DNA from: JAEYFP01 sp047602645
Lineage (GTDB): Bacteria; Bacillota; Clostridia; Lachnospirales; Lachnospiraceae
Reading direction: 5' to 3'
NCBI GenBank assembly: GCA_047602645.1
Contig: JASGGU010000037.1
Coordinates: 1 to 35,062, forward strand
Length of the DNA: 35,062 nucleotides
In this document: in pieces, positions 16,211 through 23,924 of the stretch
How the letters are laid out: every line of letters starts with the position of its first letter
Numbering within the stretch: the first letter of the stretch is position 1
Program-made: the position numbers and the translations under genes
Notes under the pieces: generated by a model
The model's database searches: none
Seen by the model: only the letters and a program-made list of their open reading frames with translations
Told to the model about the DNA's origin: nothing

Positions 16211-16260
16211 AAGGTTTATGCAAGGTTCTGATAAGGTTTATGCAAGATTCACATGATAAA
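16211..16260 (+). promoter_or_regulatory. Four 11-bp-phased repeats ahead of the ABC exporter (operator candidate)
   Basis: AAGGTTT, AAGGTTC, AAGGTTT and AAGATTC start at 16211, 16222, 16233 and 16244, one helical turn apart. Tandem head-to-tail half-sites at this period are the classic OmpR/PhoB-family site. A weak -10-like GATAAA lies at 16255-16260, and the exporter ribosome site begins at 16277. The encoded regulator is the obvious candidate ligand. Confidence 0.65.
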
Positions 16261-16290
16261 CTGATTTCACTGGAAAAGGAGGTTACTGAT

Positions 16291-17214
16291 TTGAATAATT
16301 TTATTATTGAAACAAAAAATCTGACCAAACAATATGGTGAACAGAAGAGTGTTGCAAACCTGAATCTTCATGTAAAAGAAGGGCGTATTTATGGCTTGCT
16401 GGGCAGAAACGGCGCAGGAAAAACCACAGCCATGAAAATGCTTTTGAATCTGACGAGACCTACCTCCGGAGATGTTTTGATTTTCAGTAAAAGCATCCGG
16501 GGAAACGAAAGAAATATTCTGCCTCGTATTGGCAGTTTAATTGAAGCACCGGGCTTCTACCCGAATCTGACGGGTACGGAAAACCTGAAAATCTTTGCCG
16601 GCCTCAGGGGTGTATCTAAGCGCACTGCCGTCAGGGACGCATTGGAAGTCGTAGGACTCCCTCATAACGATAAAAAATTGTTCTCTCAGTATTCTCTTGG
16701 AATGAAGCAGCGTTTAGCCATTGCCCTCGCTGTTATGCATGATCCGGAGCTGCTGATTTTGGACGAGCCGATCAATGGACTTGATCCGATCGGAATTGCG
16801 GAGGTGCGCTCATTTATCAGAACGCTTTGTGATGTAAAAGGGAAAACCATTTTGATTTCCAGCCATATTCTTTCAGAAATCTCTTTACTGGCAGATGACA
16901 TTGGAATCATTGACCACGGTGTATTGCTGGAAGAAGAAAGTCTTGCCGAGCTCGAAGAAAAAAATGGGAAATATATTCATTTTGTTGTATCCGACACAGC
17001 GCAGGCAGCCAGAATTATGGAGAGGAACTTCGGAGTCAAAAACTTTACGGTGGAAAATGATCATAGCCTGCGTTTATATGATAATAACTTTTCTGTATCC
17101 GTACTAAACCGTTCCTTTATTGAAAATGGGCTGGAAGTATCCGAGGCTCACACCTGTGAAGATACCCTGGAGGATTATTTTAAGAGAATAACCGGAGGTG
17201 AGGGTATTGCATAA
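16291..17214 (+). CDS. ABC transporter ATPase, BcrA/LanF-like
   Basis: A 307-residue ATPase of an ABC-2 exporter, probably for a peptide antibiotic or other membrane-active compound. Walker A GLLGRNGAGKTTAMKM, Q-loop GSLIEAPGFYPNLTG, signature YSLGMKQRLAIALA, Walker B LLILDEPINGLDP and switch ISSH are all present, with an extra C-terminal domain of about 80 residues. TTG 16291 is chosen because AGGAGG (16277-16282) lies eight bases ahead; upstream in-frame codons run through the operator repeats. It overlaps the first permease gene by eight bases. Confidence 0.92.
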   Translation: MNNFIIETKNLTKQYGEQKSVANLNLHVKEGRIYGLLGRNGAGKTTAMKMLLNLTRPTSGDVLIFSKSIRGNERNILPRIGSLIEAPGFYPNLTGTENLKIFAGLRGVSKRTAVRDALEVVGLPHNDKKLFSQYSLGMKQRLAIALAVMHDPELLILDEPINGLDPIGIAEVRSFIRTLCDVKGKTILISSHILSEISLLADDIGIIDHGVLLEEESLAELEEKNGKYIHFVVSDTAQAARIMERNFGVKNFTVENDHSLRLYDNNFSVSVLNRSFIENGLEVSEAHTCEDTLEDYFKRITGGEGIA

Positions 17215-17989
17215 TTTGCTTTTAAGTGAATTCAAAAAATTAAAAAGGAAAAAAATTATTTTTTTTGCGGTTTTATCCGCTTTTGTTTTCCCGGTTTTAG
17301 GTTCGGCCCTGGTGGTGGAAAGTTCCAGTACAAACTTTACCGATATGATTAGCTTTGTCCATGAAGGCAGCGGATTTCTGCTGCTGATGCCGCTGCTGGT
17401 TATTCTGGCTGCCAATCTGTTTTTCTCGGAGCAGGATAATGACACGCTCAAGAACCTGCTTTGCATCCCCGTTTCCAAAGAACAGCTGGTATTAGTGAAA
17501 CTGCTTGTGCTTCTGATTTTTTCGGTTATATTTCAGATTGTGGGATTTGTGGTCAACGCGGGAATTTCCGTTTTGTATCATATTCCGCTGACAAATTTTA
17601 ATCTGCAATTTGTCTTGACGGCAGCGACGGGGATTCTTCTCTGGGCGGCGGCACTGCCTTGTGTTGTGTTGGTTATCTGGTTTAATAAAAGCTATATTCT
17701 TTCTGTAATTATTGTATTCTTTTATACACTTCTGAATTATGCTATGCACTTCAGTGATGCGATTCTGATGCAGCCACTGGGGCTGAATGCAGGTACACTT
17801 ATGCCGATTCCAATGATTTTCCGCTGGCTCTATCAGTTTTATACGCCGACCGGTGAAATTCAGACGGCATTTTACAATCGTTTCAGTCTATATTTTGCTT
17901 CGACCACAGCATGCTTTGCCGTACTGCTGATCGAAGCGGCAGTTTGTTCTTTTTTGATGATTCGCGTCTACCGGCGCAGAGAAATATGA
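17207..17989 (+). CDS. ABC-2 permease (LanE/G-like), first
   Basis: A membrane protein of about 260 residues with a charged start (SEFKKLKRKK) and about six hydrophobic segments, typical of the ABC-2 permeases in bacitracin or lantibiotic immunity exporters. The block NDTLKNLLCIPVSKEQLVLVKLL is shared with the second permease (NTLKNILPVPVSFQRLLFGKML), so the two are paralogues forming a heterodimer with the ATPase. TTG 17207 lies eight bases after GGAGG; a GTG at 17198 falls inside that ribosome site and is rejected. The substrate is unknown. Confidence 0.88.
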   Translation: MHNLLLSEFKKLKRKKIIFFAVLSAFVFPVLGSALVVESSSTNFTDMISFVHEGSGFLLLMPLLVILAANLFFSEQDNDTLKNLLCIPVSKEQLVLVKLLVLLIFSVIFQIVGFVVNAGISVLYHIPLTNFNLQFVLTAATGILLWAAALPCVVLVIWFNKSYILSVIIVFFYTLLNYAMHFSDAILMQPLGLNAGTLMPIPMIFRWLYQFYTPTGEIQTAFYNRFSLYFASTTACFAVLLIEAAVCSFLMIRVYRRREI

Positions 17990-18007
17990 AAGGAGGAGAA
18001 ATCGGGG

Positions 18008-18802
18008 ATGTTGTGCATGATAAAGGCGGAGTTTGAAAAATTAAAGCGGCTTCATATAGTATTGATCGGTCTGACGGGAATGACCTTTCCCGCCATCCTG
18101 TCCGTATTTACACAAACAGTAGTCACGGAGGAAGGAAAAGTACAGAATTTTGATTTCCCAGCACTGATAAATAGTTCTATCTGGAACAGTGTTACGATTT
18201 TTATGCCTGTCATTTTCACATTACTGGGAGGATATTTAATCAACCGCGAATACACGGATAATACTTTGAAAAACATTCTGCCTGTTCCGGTAAGTTTTCA
18301 GCGCTTGCTGTTTGGAAAAATGCTGGCAATGGGAATTCTAAGTGTTTTGTTTGGATTTTACAGTTATATCGTAACTTTGATTGTTGGATTGCTTTCCGGT
18401 ATTCCGGGGCTGAATGCAGACGTTTTGTTTACGGGACTTTTGCAGATGTCAGGAATAGCGCTTCTCACCTATTTTGCGGTCTTGCCCATTATTGCGGTCA
18501 CAAGCAGAAAACAGGGGTTTTTTATGGGAGGCGTTATCGTATCTTTTTTGTTTGGATATAGCGCCATGTTTATCAAGAATGTTACGATGCGCAGTCTGTA
18601 TCCGATTCTGGCGGGACTGACGGTCATGAAATTTGATACGGGAACCTTCATGAATACCTCCGAGTCCGGAAGTTTCATGTTGTCCCTGCTATCGTTGGCG
18701 TTTATGCTTTTGTTTACAATCGTGGTTGTAATGCTGACAAATCCGCCCCAAACAGTTTCTAAAAGAAAAAAAATACAAAACAGCCGGCATAAAATCGGTT
18801 AG
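18008..18802 (+). CDS. ABC-2 permease (LanE/G-like), second
   Basis: A 264-residue membrane protein with the same plan as the gene before it: MIKAEFEKLKRLH at the cytoplasmic start, then about six hydrophobic helices, and a conserved EYTDNTLKNILPVPVSFQRLLFGKML loop. AGGAGG stands ten bases before the ATG, and the gap from the first permease is 18 bases, so the three exporter genes form one unit. The tail ends in a basic segment (SKRKKIQNSRHKIG). No U-rich terminator in the plus direction follows; the hairpin at 18857 has its T-run on the minus side. Confidence 0.88.
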   Translation: MLCMIKAEFEKLKRLHIVLIGLTGMTFPAILSVFTQTVVTEEGKVQNFDFPALINSSIWNSVTIFMPVIFTLLGGYLINREYTDNTLKNILPVPVSFQRLLFGKMLAMGILSVLFGFYSYIVTLIVGLLSGIPGLNADVLFTGLLQMSGIALLTYFAVLPIIAVTSRKQGFFMGGVIVSFLFGYSAMFIKNVTMRSLYPILAGLTVMKFDTGTFMNTSESGSFMLSLLSLAFMLLFTIVVVMLTNPPQTVSKRKKIQNSRHKIG

Positions 18803-18853
18803 AACAAAGAAAAATTTTACTACTGTAACGGTACAAGGTCTTTCCTATAAACT

Positions 18854-18900
18854 AAAAAGGATCTCAGCCGCAGAAGAACAGCAGGCTGAGATCCTTAAAA
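18854..18900 (-). terminator. Intrinsic terminator of the tRNA unit
   Basis: A perfect 13-bp stem (18857-18869 with 18884-18896), based on aaggatctcagcc, with a 14-base loop. On the minus strand it is followed by TTTTTAG, so it ends the tRNA transcript. On the plus strand the stem is followed by A residues, giving no U-tract, though it may still shield the exporter mRNA end. Confidence 0.8.
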
Positions 18901-18952
18901 AAATATCGGCAATAAATTCCGAATGTGAAACATCTCCCGGTTTGGGATCTAG

Positions 18953-19025
18953 TGGAGACAACTGGACTTGAACCAGCGACCTCTTGCTTGTCGAGCAAGC
19001 GCTCTCCCGGCTGAGCTATACCTCC
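18953..19025 (-). tRNA. tRNA-Val(GAC)
   Basis: A complete 73-base cloverleaf: acceptor GGAGGTA/TGTCTCC with two G-U pairs, D stem GCTC/GAGC, anticodon stem CTTGC/GCAAG, T stem GCTGG/CCAGT with TTCAAGT loop, and discriminator A. CCA is not encoded. The seven-base anticodon loop reads TCGACAA, giving anticodon GAC (Val). Position 33 is then C where U is nearly universal. All other conserved features are normal, so I call a functional tRNA but flag the base. It has its own promoter and terminator. Confidence 0.9.
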
Positions 19026-19033
19026 ATGACCAT

Positions 19034-19073
19034 GTGCGTATCCCGCCTCATCTCGGCGTGATATCATACGCAC
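19034..19073 (-). repeat. Inverted repeat in the pre-tRNA leader
   Basis: GTGCGTAT (19034-19041) and ATACGCAC (19066-19073) form an 8-bp stem, with an inner CGCC/GGCG pairing. It lies between the tRNA promoter and the mature 5' end, so it would fold in the 5' leader removed by RNase P. Confidence 0.55.
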
Positions 19074-19109
19074 TCCACTGCGTCTTAGCACAGTCGAATG
19101 TCTTACGAC

Positions 19110-19138
19110 ATTATATCATGAAAGTAGTTCCTGTACAA
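19110..19138 (-). promoter_or_regulatory. SigA promoter of the tRNA-Val unit
   Basis: Minus strand: TTGTAC, 17 bases, TATAAT. The -10 is perfect and spacing is ideal. Transcription would start about 77 bases before the mature tRNA. It lies directly beyond the end of the GH127 gene. Confidence 0.75.
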
Positions 19139-19146
19139 GAAAAAAA

Positions 19147-21108
19147 TCAAGCTTCGGGAAGCCATACACGCATTTGATTCGGACCACGGTTGCACCATGC
19201 GTAATAAGGGATGAGCCGGATTTTGCACGGCTGCATCTCGGGCGCTTTTCGTGAGTACAGCTCTTTTGAGGGGAGCTGTCGGAAACCGTCAGCCTCCATC
19301 GGAACAATGCCATATAAACGACTGCTGTCGTAAGGCAGGGAGTCAATTTTTCCGTTCCTGTCTGCGAAGAGGGAGAGCACATCTCCTTCGTTATCGGTAC
19401 CTTCCGCACAATAGATGAGCGGACCTCTCTGAAAGGCGGTTTTTCCGCTGTTGCTTGGAATCAGCGGATTGGCATATATTTTTACGGGTGTCATATCCAA
19501 AAGCAGTTCAACGGAATCCTCCTTTGTAAAGCTGTGTCGGATATACAGGTATCCGTTCACTTCGGTGACGCCTTCCGCCGCCCCCAGAATTGATACCTTT
19601 CGACCGTCATAAATGACTGCGCCGTTAAGCAGAGCCTTTGTATGCAGGCTCCAGCCGGGAAGGCGGACCGCAAAAGTAAGGGAAATCGATTTCTGCACCG
19701 GTGTGAAGCTGTATTTTATGCTGCCGCCATAAGGGTAAGCAGACTGCACTTGTACTTTCATATTCTTTTTGGCAAGCGTTAGCTCGCCTGCAATATAGAG
19801 ATGAGAATAGAGAGTTGTATCGGTTTCTCCCCAGGCATATTCGGCAATCGAAGGAAGGAGCCGTGCGACATTGGGCGGGCAGCACGCACATCCGAACCAT
19901 TGCGGGCGTTCGGGGAGAGCATGCTTATGTGTTGCGATTTCACCTGAAATACCGGGAACGGACTCAAGCGGATTCACATAAAAGAACCTTTTTCCGTCAA
20001 GCTGCATACCCGCAAGGACACAGTTATATAACGCTCTTTCCATCATATCTGAATATTTGTGATCGCAAGTGAGCTCCAGCATCCGCCTTGCAAAGAAAAT
20101 AAGCCCGATGGATGCGCATGTCTCAGAATAGGCAGTATCATTTGGCAGATCATAATCTGCTGTAAAGGCCTCGCCGAGGAAGGTTGAGCCGATACCACCG
20201 GTAATATAGGCGCGCTTTTTTGCAATGCTTTCCCATAATGTTTCACATGCCTTTTTTAAGGAAGGATCGCCGGTTTCCTTTGCAAGATCTGCCATGCCGC
20301 TGTAGAGATAAACGGCACGTACGGCGTGTCCTGTGGCATCCTTTAAGTCACGGGCGGGTGCATTATTCTGTGCATATTCGTAATCTGCTGGATTGTTTCC
20401 CCATACCGTCCATACATTCATTTGCTTTTCCCTGACATAATAGTCCCGGTCAACTCCTCTTATATTAATGAAATGCGCGGCCAGCTTCAGGCATTTTTCT
20501 GAACCGGTTGTGTGATACATACGCATCAGAGCCAGCTCGATTTCTGGGTGTCCCGGATATCCCGGGGCTCCTTCGGTGATGAAATGCCGGTAAATGCAAT
20601 CGGTCATATCCAGCATGATGGATAGCAGTTTCTTTTTGCCGGTGCTCTCATAATAGGCTACCGCAGCCTCCATCATATGACCGGCACAATAAAGCTCATG
20701 TGCTTCATGCAGGTTAGAAAAGCGAAGCTTGTCTTCGTTCAATGTAAAATAAGTGTTGAGATACCCGTCCTTTTGCTGCGCCTCTCCAATCAAGTCGATT
20801 AATTCATCCGCTCTTTTTTCAAGTTTTCTGTCGGGAAAACGCACGAGAACATAAGCGACTGCCTCAAGCCATTTTGCAACATCACTGTCCTGAAAAATCA
20901 TACCATAAAAATCCGCTGTCTTCTTTCCGGTTCTTAAATAATCGGCAGCCGCCCTAAAATTAGCAATCGCATGGCTTTTCTCCGCACCGGGAATTTCATC
21001 ATGGAGCGCTCTTTCCTGATAGGGAATTACCACCTCTTTGATAAGTGTTTCATAACGATTCCAGAAAGAATCGGATATTTGAAATTTTTCAATAAATTCC
21101 TGCATCAT
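19147..21108 (-). CDS. GH127 family glycosidase (beta-L-arabinofuranosidase-like)
   Basis: A 653-residue cytoplasmic enzyme of the GH127/DUF1680 family, typified by HypBA1 of Bifidobacterium (658 residues), which removes beta-L-arabinofuranose with a zinc-bound cysteine nucleophile. The (alpha/alpha)6 domain carries SETCASIG (Glu329, Cys331) and FGCACCPPNVARLL (Cys407, Cys409, Cys410); spacing agrees with the HypBA1 zinc set Glu338/Cys340/Cys417/Cys418, making Cys409 the predicted nucleophile. There is no signal peptide. It is divergent from the AraC gene across 124 bases, with a TATAAT at 21155-21160. A short GCTT/AAGC hairpin overlapping the stop with a T-run is a weak terminator. Other GH127 specificities exist, so the substrate is provisional. 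Confidence 0.9.
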   Translation of the reverse strand: MMQEFIEKFQISDSFWNRYETLIKEVVIPYQERALHDEIPGAEKSHAIANFRAAADYLRTGKKTADFYGMIFQDSDVAKWLEAVAYVLVRFPDRKLEKRADELIDLIGEAQQKDGYLNTYFTLNEDKLRFSNLHEAHELYCAGHMMEAAVAYYESTGKKKLLSIMLDMTDCIYRHFITEGAPGYPGHPEIELALMRMYHTTGSEKCLKLAAHFINIRGVDRDYYVREKQMNVWTVWGNNPADYEYAQNNAPARDLKDATGHAVRAVYLYSGMADLAKETGDPSLKKACETLWESIAKKRAYITGGIGSTFLGEAFTADYDLPNDTAYSETCASIGLIFFARRMLELTCDHKYSDMMERALYNCVLAGMQLDGKRFFYVNPLESVPGISGEIATHKHALPERPQWFGCACCPPNVARLLPSIAEYAWGETDTTLYSHLYIAGELTLAKKNMKVQVQSAYPYGGSIKYSFTPVQKSISLTFAVRLPGWSLHTKALLNGAVIYDGRKVSILGAAEGVTEVNGYLYIRHSFTKEDSVELLLDMTPVKIYANPLIPSNSGKTAFQRGPLIYCAEGTDNEGDVLSLFADRNGKIDSLPYDSSRLYGIVPMEADGFRQLPSKELYSRKAPEMQPCKIRLIPYYAWCNRGPNQMRVWLPEA

Positions 21109-21232
21109 GTCCTCCTTAAATAATAAATTTCATTGCTAATTGTACTTTACATGTATTATAATCTTATCAAACAAAAATAAAAATGGGTGAAAATAGCATA
21201 AACATATAAAATATTCGCATTAAGGAGAAAAT
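21109..21232. promoter_or_regulatory. Divergent promoter region GH127 / AraC
   Basis: AT-rich intergenic DNA holding start signals for both directions: TATAAT on the minus strand at 21155-21160 for GH127, and TATAAA at 21205-21210 on the plus strand for the AraC gene. Neither has a recognisable -35, as is usual for promoters that need an activator. AAGGAG sites precede both ATGs. Confidence 0.5.
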
Positions 21233-22129
21233 ATGAAGGAGACGTCGGTAATTATTTGTCTGAACAGCATGCCGCTGGTACAGGTTGCGGATCAGGTCTG
21301 TGTGTTAAGACCCTTCCTCCATGCGGACCGGACAGCAGAATTTCACGTATTGATCTATGTGATACGTGGGTGTATATCGGTTATTGAGGAGGATGAGGAG
21401 TATCAGATCAGCGCGGGGAGGCTGCTTTTGTTAAAGGCAGGCATCAGACACTATGGTGTCACGTACAGCGAGCCCGATACGGAGTGGATTTATGTTCATT
21501 TTTTATTAGAGCAGCCTGCGCTGACGGCGACTGAATTCCAGCCATACAAGACGCATTTGCAGGAACAGGAGTTTTCCGGTCGGGATTATGCCTATGCGCT
21601 TGAGCTTCCCAAGCTTTTAAAAACGCAGGGTGAAGGTAAACTCGAAGGCAAGCTGCATCGTCTCGTGGAGCTGTTTCATTCCTCGAATCCGCTGCGCGCC
21701 GGATATATGAATCCGCTTTTGCAGGAAATACTGCTGGACTGTTATATGCTGATGCGTGATGAATTGCGCTTCCGGAACGAGGATAAGGTATACGCGATCA
21801 TCCAATATCTCGAAAGCCATACGCGTGAAAGCTTTGATGCGGAAAGGATTGAAGAAAATTTTCACTTAAGCTATAAACATCTCGGACGGCTTTTTAAGAC
21901 GGCGACCGGCAGGACGCTTTCCGAGTACCATACGGAACTTCGAATGAATGAGGCTGCCCGGCTTCTTCGCGAGACGGCTGATACGGTGACGGATATCAGC
22001 AGAAGCATGGGCTATGCTGATTCGTTCTATTTCAGCAATGTATTTCGTAAACGGATGGGGATTTATCCGAAGTTTTACAGACAGCAGTATATGAGGAGAA
22101 GGCGGGGAACGGAGAATGAAATGGATTAA
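21233..22129 (+). CDS. AraC-family transcriptional regulator
   Basis: A 298-residue protein with an N-terminal cupin-like sugar-sensing domain (about 20-110; FHVLIYVIRGCISVIEEDEEYQISAGRLLLLKAG) and two C-terminal helix-turn-helix motifs (about 195-290), ending SMGYADSFYFSNVFRKRMGIYPKFYRQQY, the AraC signature. It is probably an activator of the divergent GH127 gene and of the transporter genes. AAGGAG precedes the ATG. Its end overlaps the kinase gene by 14 bases. Confidence 0.92.
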   Translation: MKETSVIICLNSMPLVQVADQVCVLRPFLHADRTAEFHVLIYVIRGCISVIEEDEEYQISAGRLLLLKAGIRHYGVTYSEPDTEWIYVHFLLEQPALTATEFQPYKTHLQEQEFSGRDYAYALELPKLLKTQGEGKLEGKLHRLVELFHSSNPLRAGYMNPLLQEILLDCYMLMRDELRFRNEDKVYAIIQYLESHTRESFDAERIEENFHLSYKHLGRLFKTATGRTLSEYHTELRMNEAARLLRETADTVTDISRSMGYADSFYFSNVFRKRMGIYPKFYRQQYMRRRRGTENEMD

Positions 22130-23924
22130 TGTAAAAAAATATAATACGCAGCTTATTTTGTCCTTTTTATGTGTGTCGGTCGTACCGATTCTGATTGTGG
22201 CGGCGTTGTCGTACTATAACAGTATGCGGACGATCAAAAGTAGCATGAATGAAATGATCGACATGAATTTGAAGCAGACGCAGAATAGTTTGGAGGTGTG
22301 GCTGGATTCTTATGAAGACATTCTTTTTCAGCTCTATACGGATGAGGATGTCATTAAGCTTGTGGAGAATATCAATCGCGAAGAGGATGCGGCGGTTGCA
22401 AGAAGTCAGCTCCGCCGTAAGCTGCGCGGTATGTTTTTTGCAAAGGATTATGTAAAAGCAATTACAATTATCTCTAAGACAGGGGAAATCATTGATTATG
22501 ATATGCTTGTTTCTCCTACGGACGAGACCTCGTGGATGGATAATTATGATATGGCCCGGGAAAAGCTTTATGAGAGGCTGTCCGCGGATAATCAGGTGAA
22601 GATTTTGCCGACTGAGTATGCGACGACGTTTGCAAATGAGGAGTATTATCTGTTTCATATCGGAAACCGACTGATTAATTATAAAAAGCCGTCGCAGGAT
22701 ATTGGAGTGGTGGTTGTGAGTATTGATGAAAGGCTGCTGCAGGGGATCTGTCTGACGGAGTCCACAGATTCCAATAAAAACAACTTTCATTTTCTGGTCG
22801 ATGATGACGGAAACGTAATTTCTTATATTGACACTTCAAAAATTCATGAAAAAATCGCGGATGTCGGACAAGAAGAAACGGTGAAGCTGCAAAGCTATCT
22901 GGATTTTGTAAAACAAACAAAGGAATTTGAAGGAGTAGAGGTGTCACTGCGCGCAGTGCGGGCTGAGAAATTGGGCTGGAGCATCGTGCATGTCTCAAAT
23001 CAAAATCAATATGTGAAAGAACTGCGGGAAAAACAGCAGTGGATGATTATTGCCGAGATTGCTTCTATGACGGCTGTCATTTTTATAATTACACTGCTTT
23101 CAAAAGGGCTGACACGCTCAATTAACTGTGTCGTAGAGGCGATAGGGAGAGCGGGTAAAGGAAATCTATCCGAGCCGATTGCGCCGTACAGGCAGATGCC
23201 GGAGGAAATTGAGACGATCGCTGTTTCGTTTAACCATATGCTTCAGGAGCTTCAGGATTCCATGACGCGTGAAAAAAAGGCGTTTGACAGACAGCGTGTT
23301 GCAGAAATTGCCGCGCTTGAGGCACAGATCAATCCGCATTTCATATACAATACACTGGATACGATTAACTGGATGGCAATCGAAAATGAGCAATACGAAA
23401 TCAGCAGTGCAATCAATGCGCTTGCGAGAATTCTGCGTTATGGAATTGATAACAGCAATGGCGTTGTCACGATCAGGGAGGAGGCAGAATGGCTGAAGCA
23501 GTATATTTTTTTACAGCAGACGCGTTTGAAAAGTGCTTTTCAAAGCGAGGTTATTATCGAGCCCCAGTTGATGGAATATAAAATCCATAAATTGCTGCTG
23601 CAGCCCTTTATTGAGAACACGATTATCCACGGCTTTGAGAAGCCGTCCGACATCCATAAGCTTTCCGTTGCGATGAAAGAGGAAAATGAAGCAATTTGCA
23701 TTACAATTCGGGATAATGGAAAAGGAATGGAAGCTGCTCTTGTAAAACAAATATGCGAAGGAACGTTCAAGGAGGTTGAGGGGAAGTACAATATTGGCAT
23801 CAAAAATGCGCTCAGCCGAATTCGGATGTATTACGGTGACCGATCCGACATACAGATTATGAGCAGCCCGGGAGAAGGAACAACAATTATTATTTTAATT
23901 CCGAAGGGGGAGATGTGCCGATGA
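22116..23924 (+). CDS. YesM-type sensor histidine kinase
   Basis: A 602-residue membrane kinase of the LytS/YesM class. TM1 is at about 13-33; an extracellular region of about 270 residues resembles a dCache sensor; TM2 is at about 308-328, followed by HAMP. The His_kinase module has phospho-acceptor His408 in EAQINPHFIYNTLDTINW, followed by LLLQPFIENTIIHGF and DNGKGM with IGIKNALSRIRMYYG in the ATPase domain. This class senses extracellular saccharides and acts with YesN-type regulators, one of which overlaps its stop codon. The start overlaps the end of the AraC gene. Confidence 0.93.
   Translation: MKWINVKKYNTQLILSFLCVSVVPILIVAALSYYNSMRTIKSSMNEMIDMNLKQTQNSLEVWLDSYEDILFQLYTDEDVIKLVENINREEDAAVARSQLRRKLRGMFFAKDYVKAITIISKTGEIIDYDMLVSPTDETSWMDNYDMAREKLYERLSADNQVKILPTEYATTFANEEYYLFHIGNRLINYKKPSQDIGVVVVSIDERLLQGICLTESTDSNKNNFHFLVDDDGNVISYIDTSKIHEKIADVGQEETVKLQSYLDFVKQTKEFEGVEVSLRAVRAEKLGWSIVHVSNQNQYVKELREKQQWMIIAEIASMTAVIFIITLLSKGLTRSINCVVEAIGRAGKGNLSEPIAPYRQMPEEIETIAVSFNHMLQELQDSMTREKKAFDRQRVAEIAALEAQINPHFIYNTLDTINWMAIENEQYEISSAINALARILRYGIDNSNGVVTIREEAEWLKQYIFLQQTRLKSAFQSEVIIEPQLMEYKIHKLLLQPFIENTIIHGFEKPSDIHKLSVAMKEENEAICITIRDNGKGMEAALVKQICEGTFKEVEGKYNIGIKNALSRIRMYYGDRSDIQIMSSPGEGTTIIILIPKGEMCR

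Noticed and set aside
18953..19025. Reading the tRNA anticodon as TCG (Arg)
   Set aside because: That would shift the anticodon out of the centre of the seven-base loop; the symmetric stem gives GAC.
22167..22790. 207-codon minus-strand ORF inside the YesM kinase
   Set aside because: Shadow frame; composition is Ile/His/Arg-rich as expected from antisense of a coding region.
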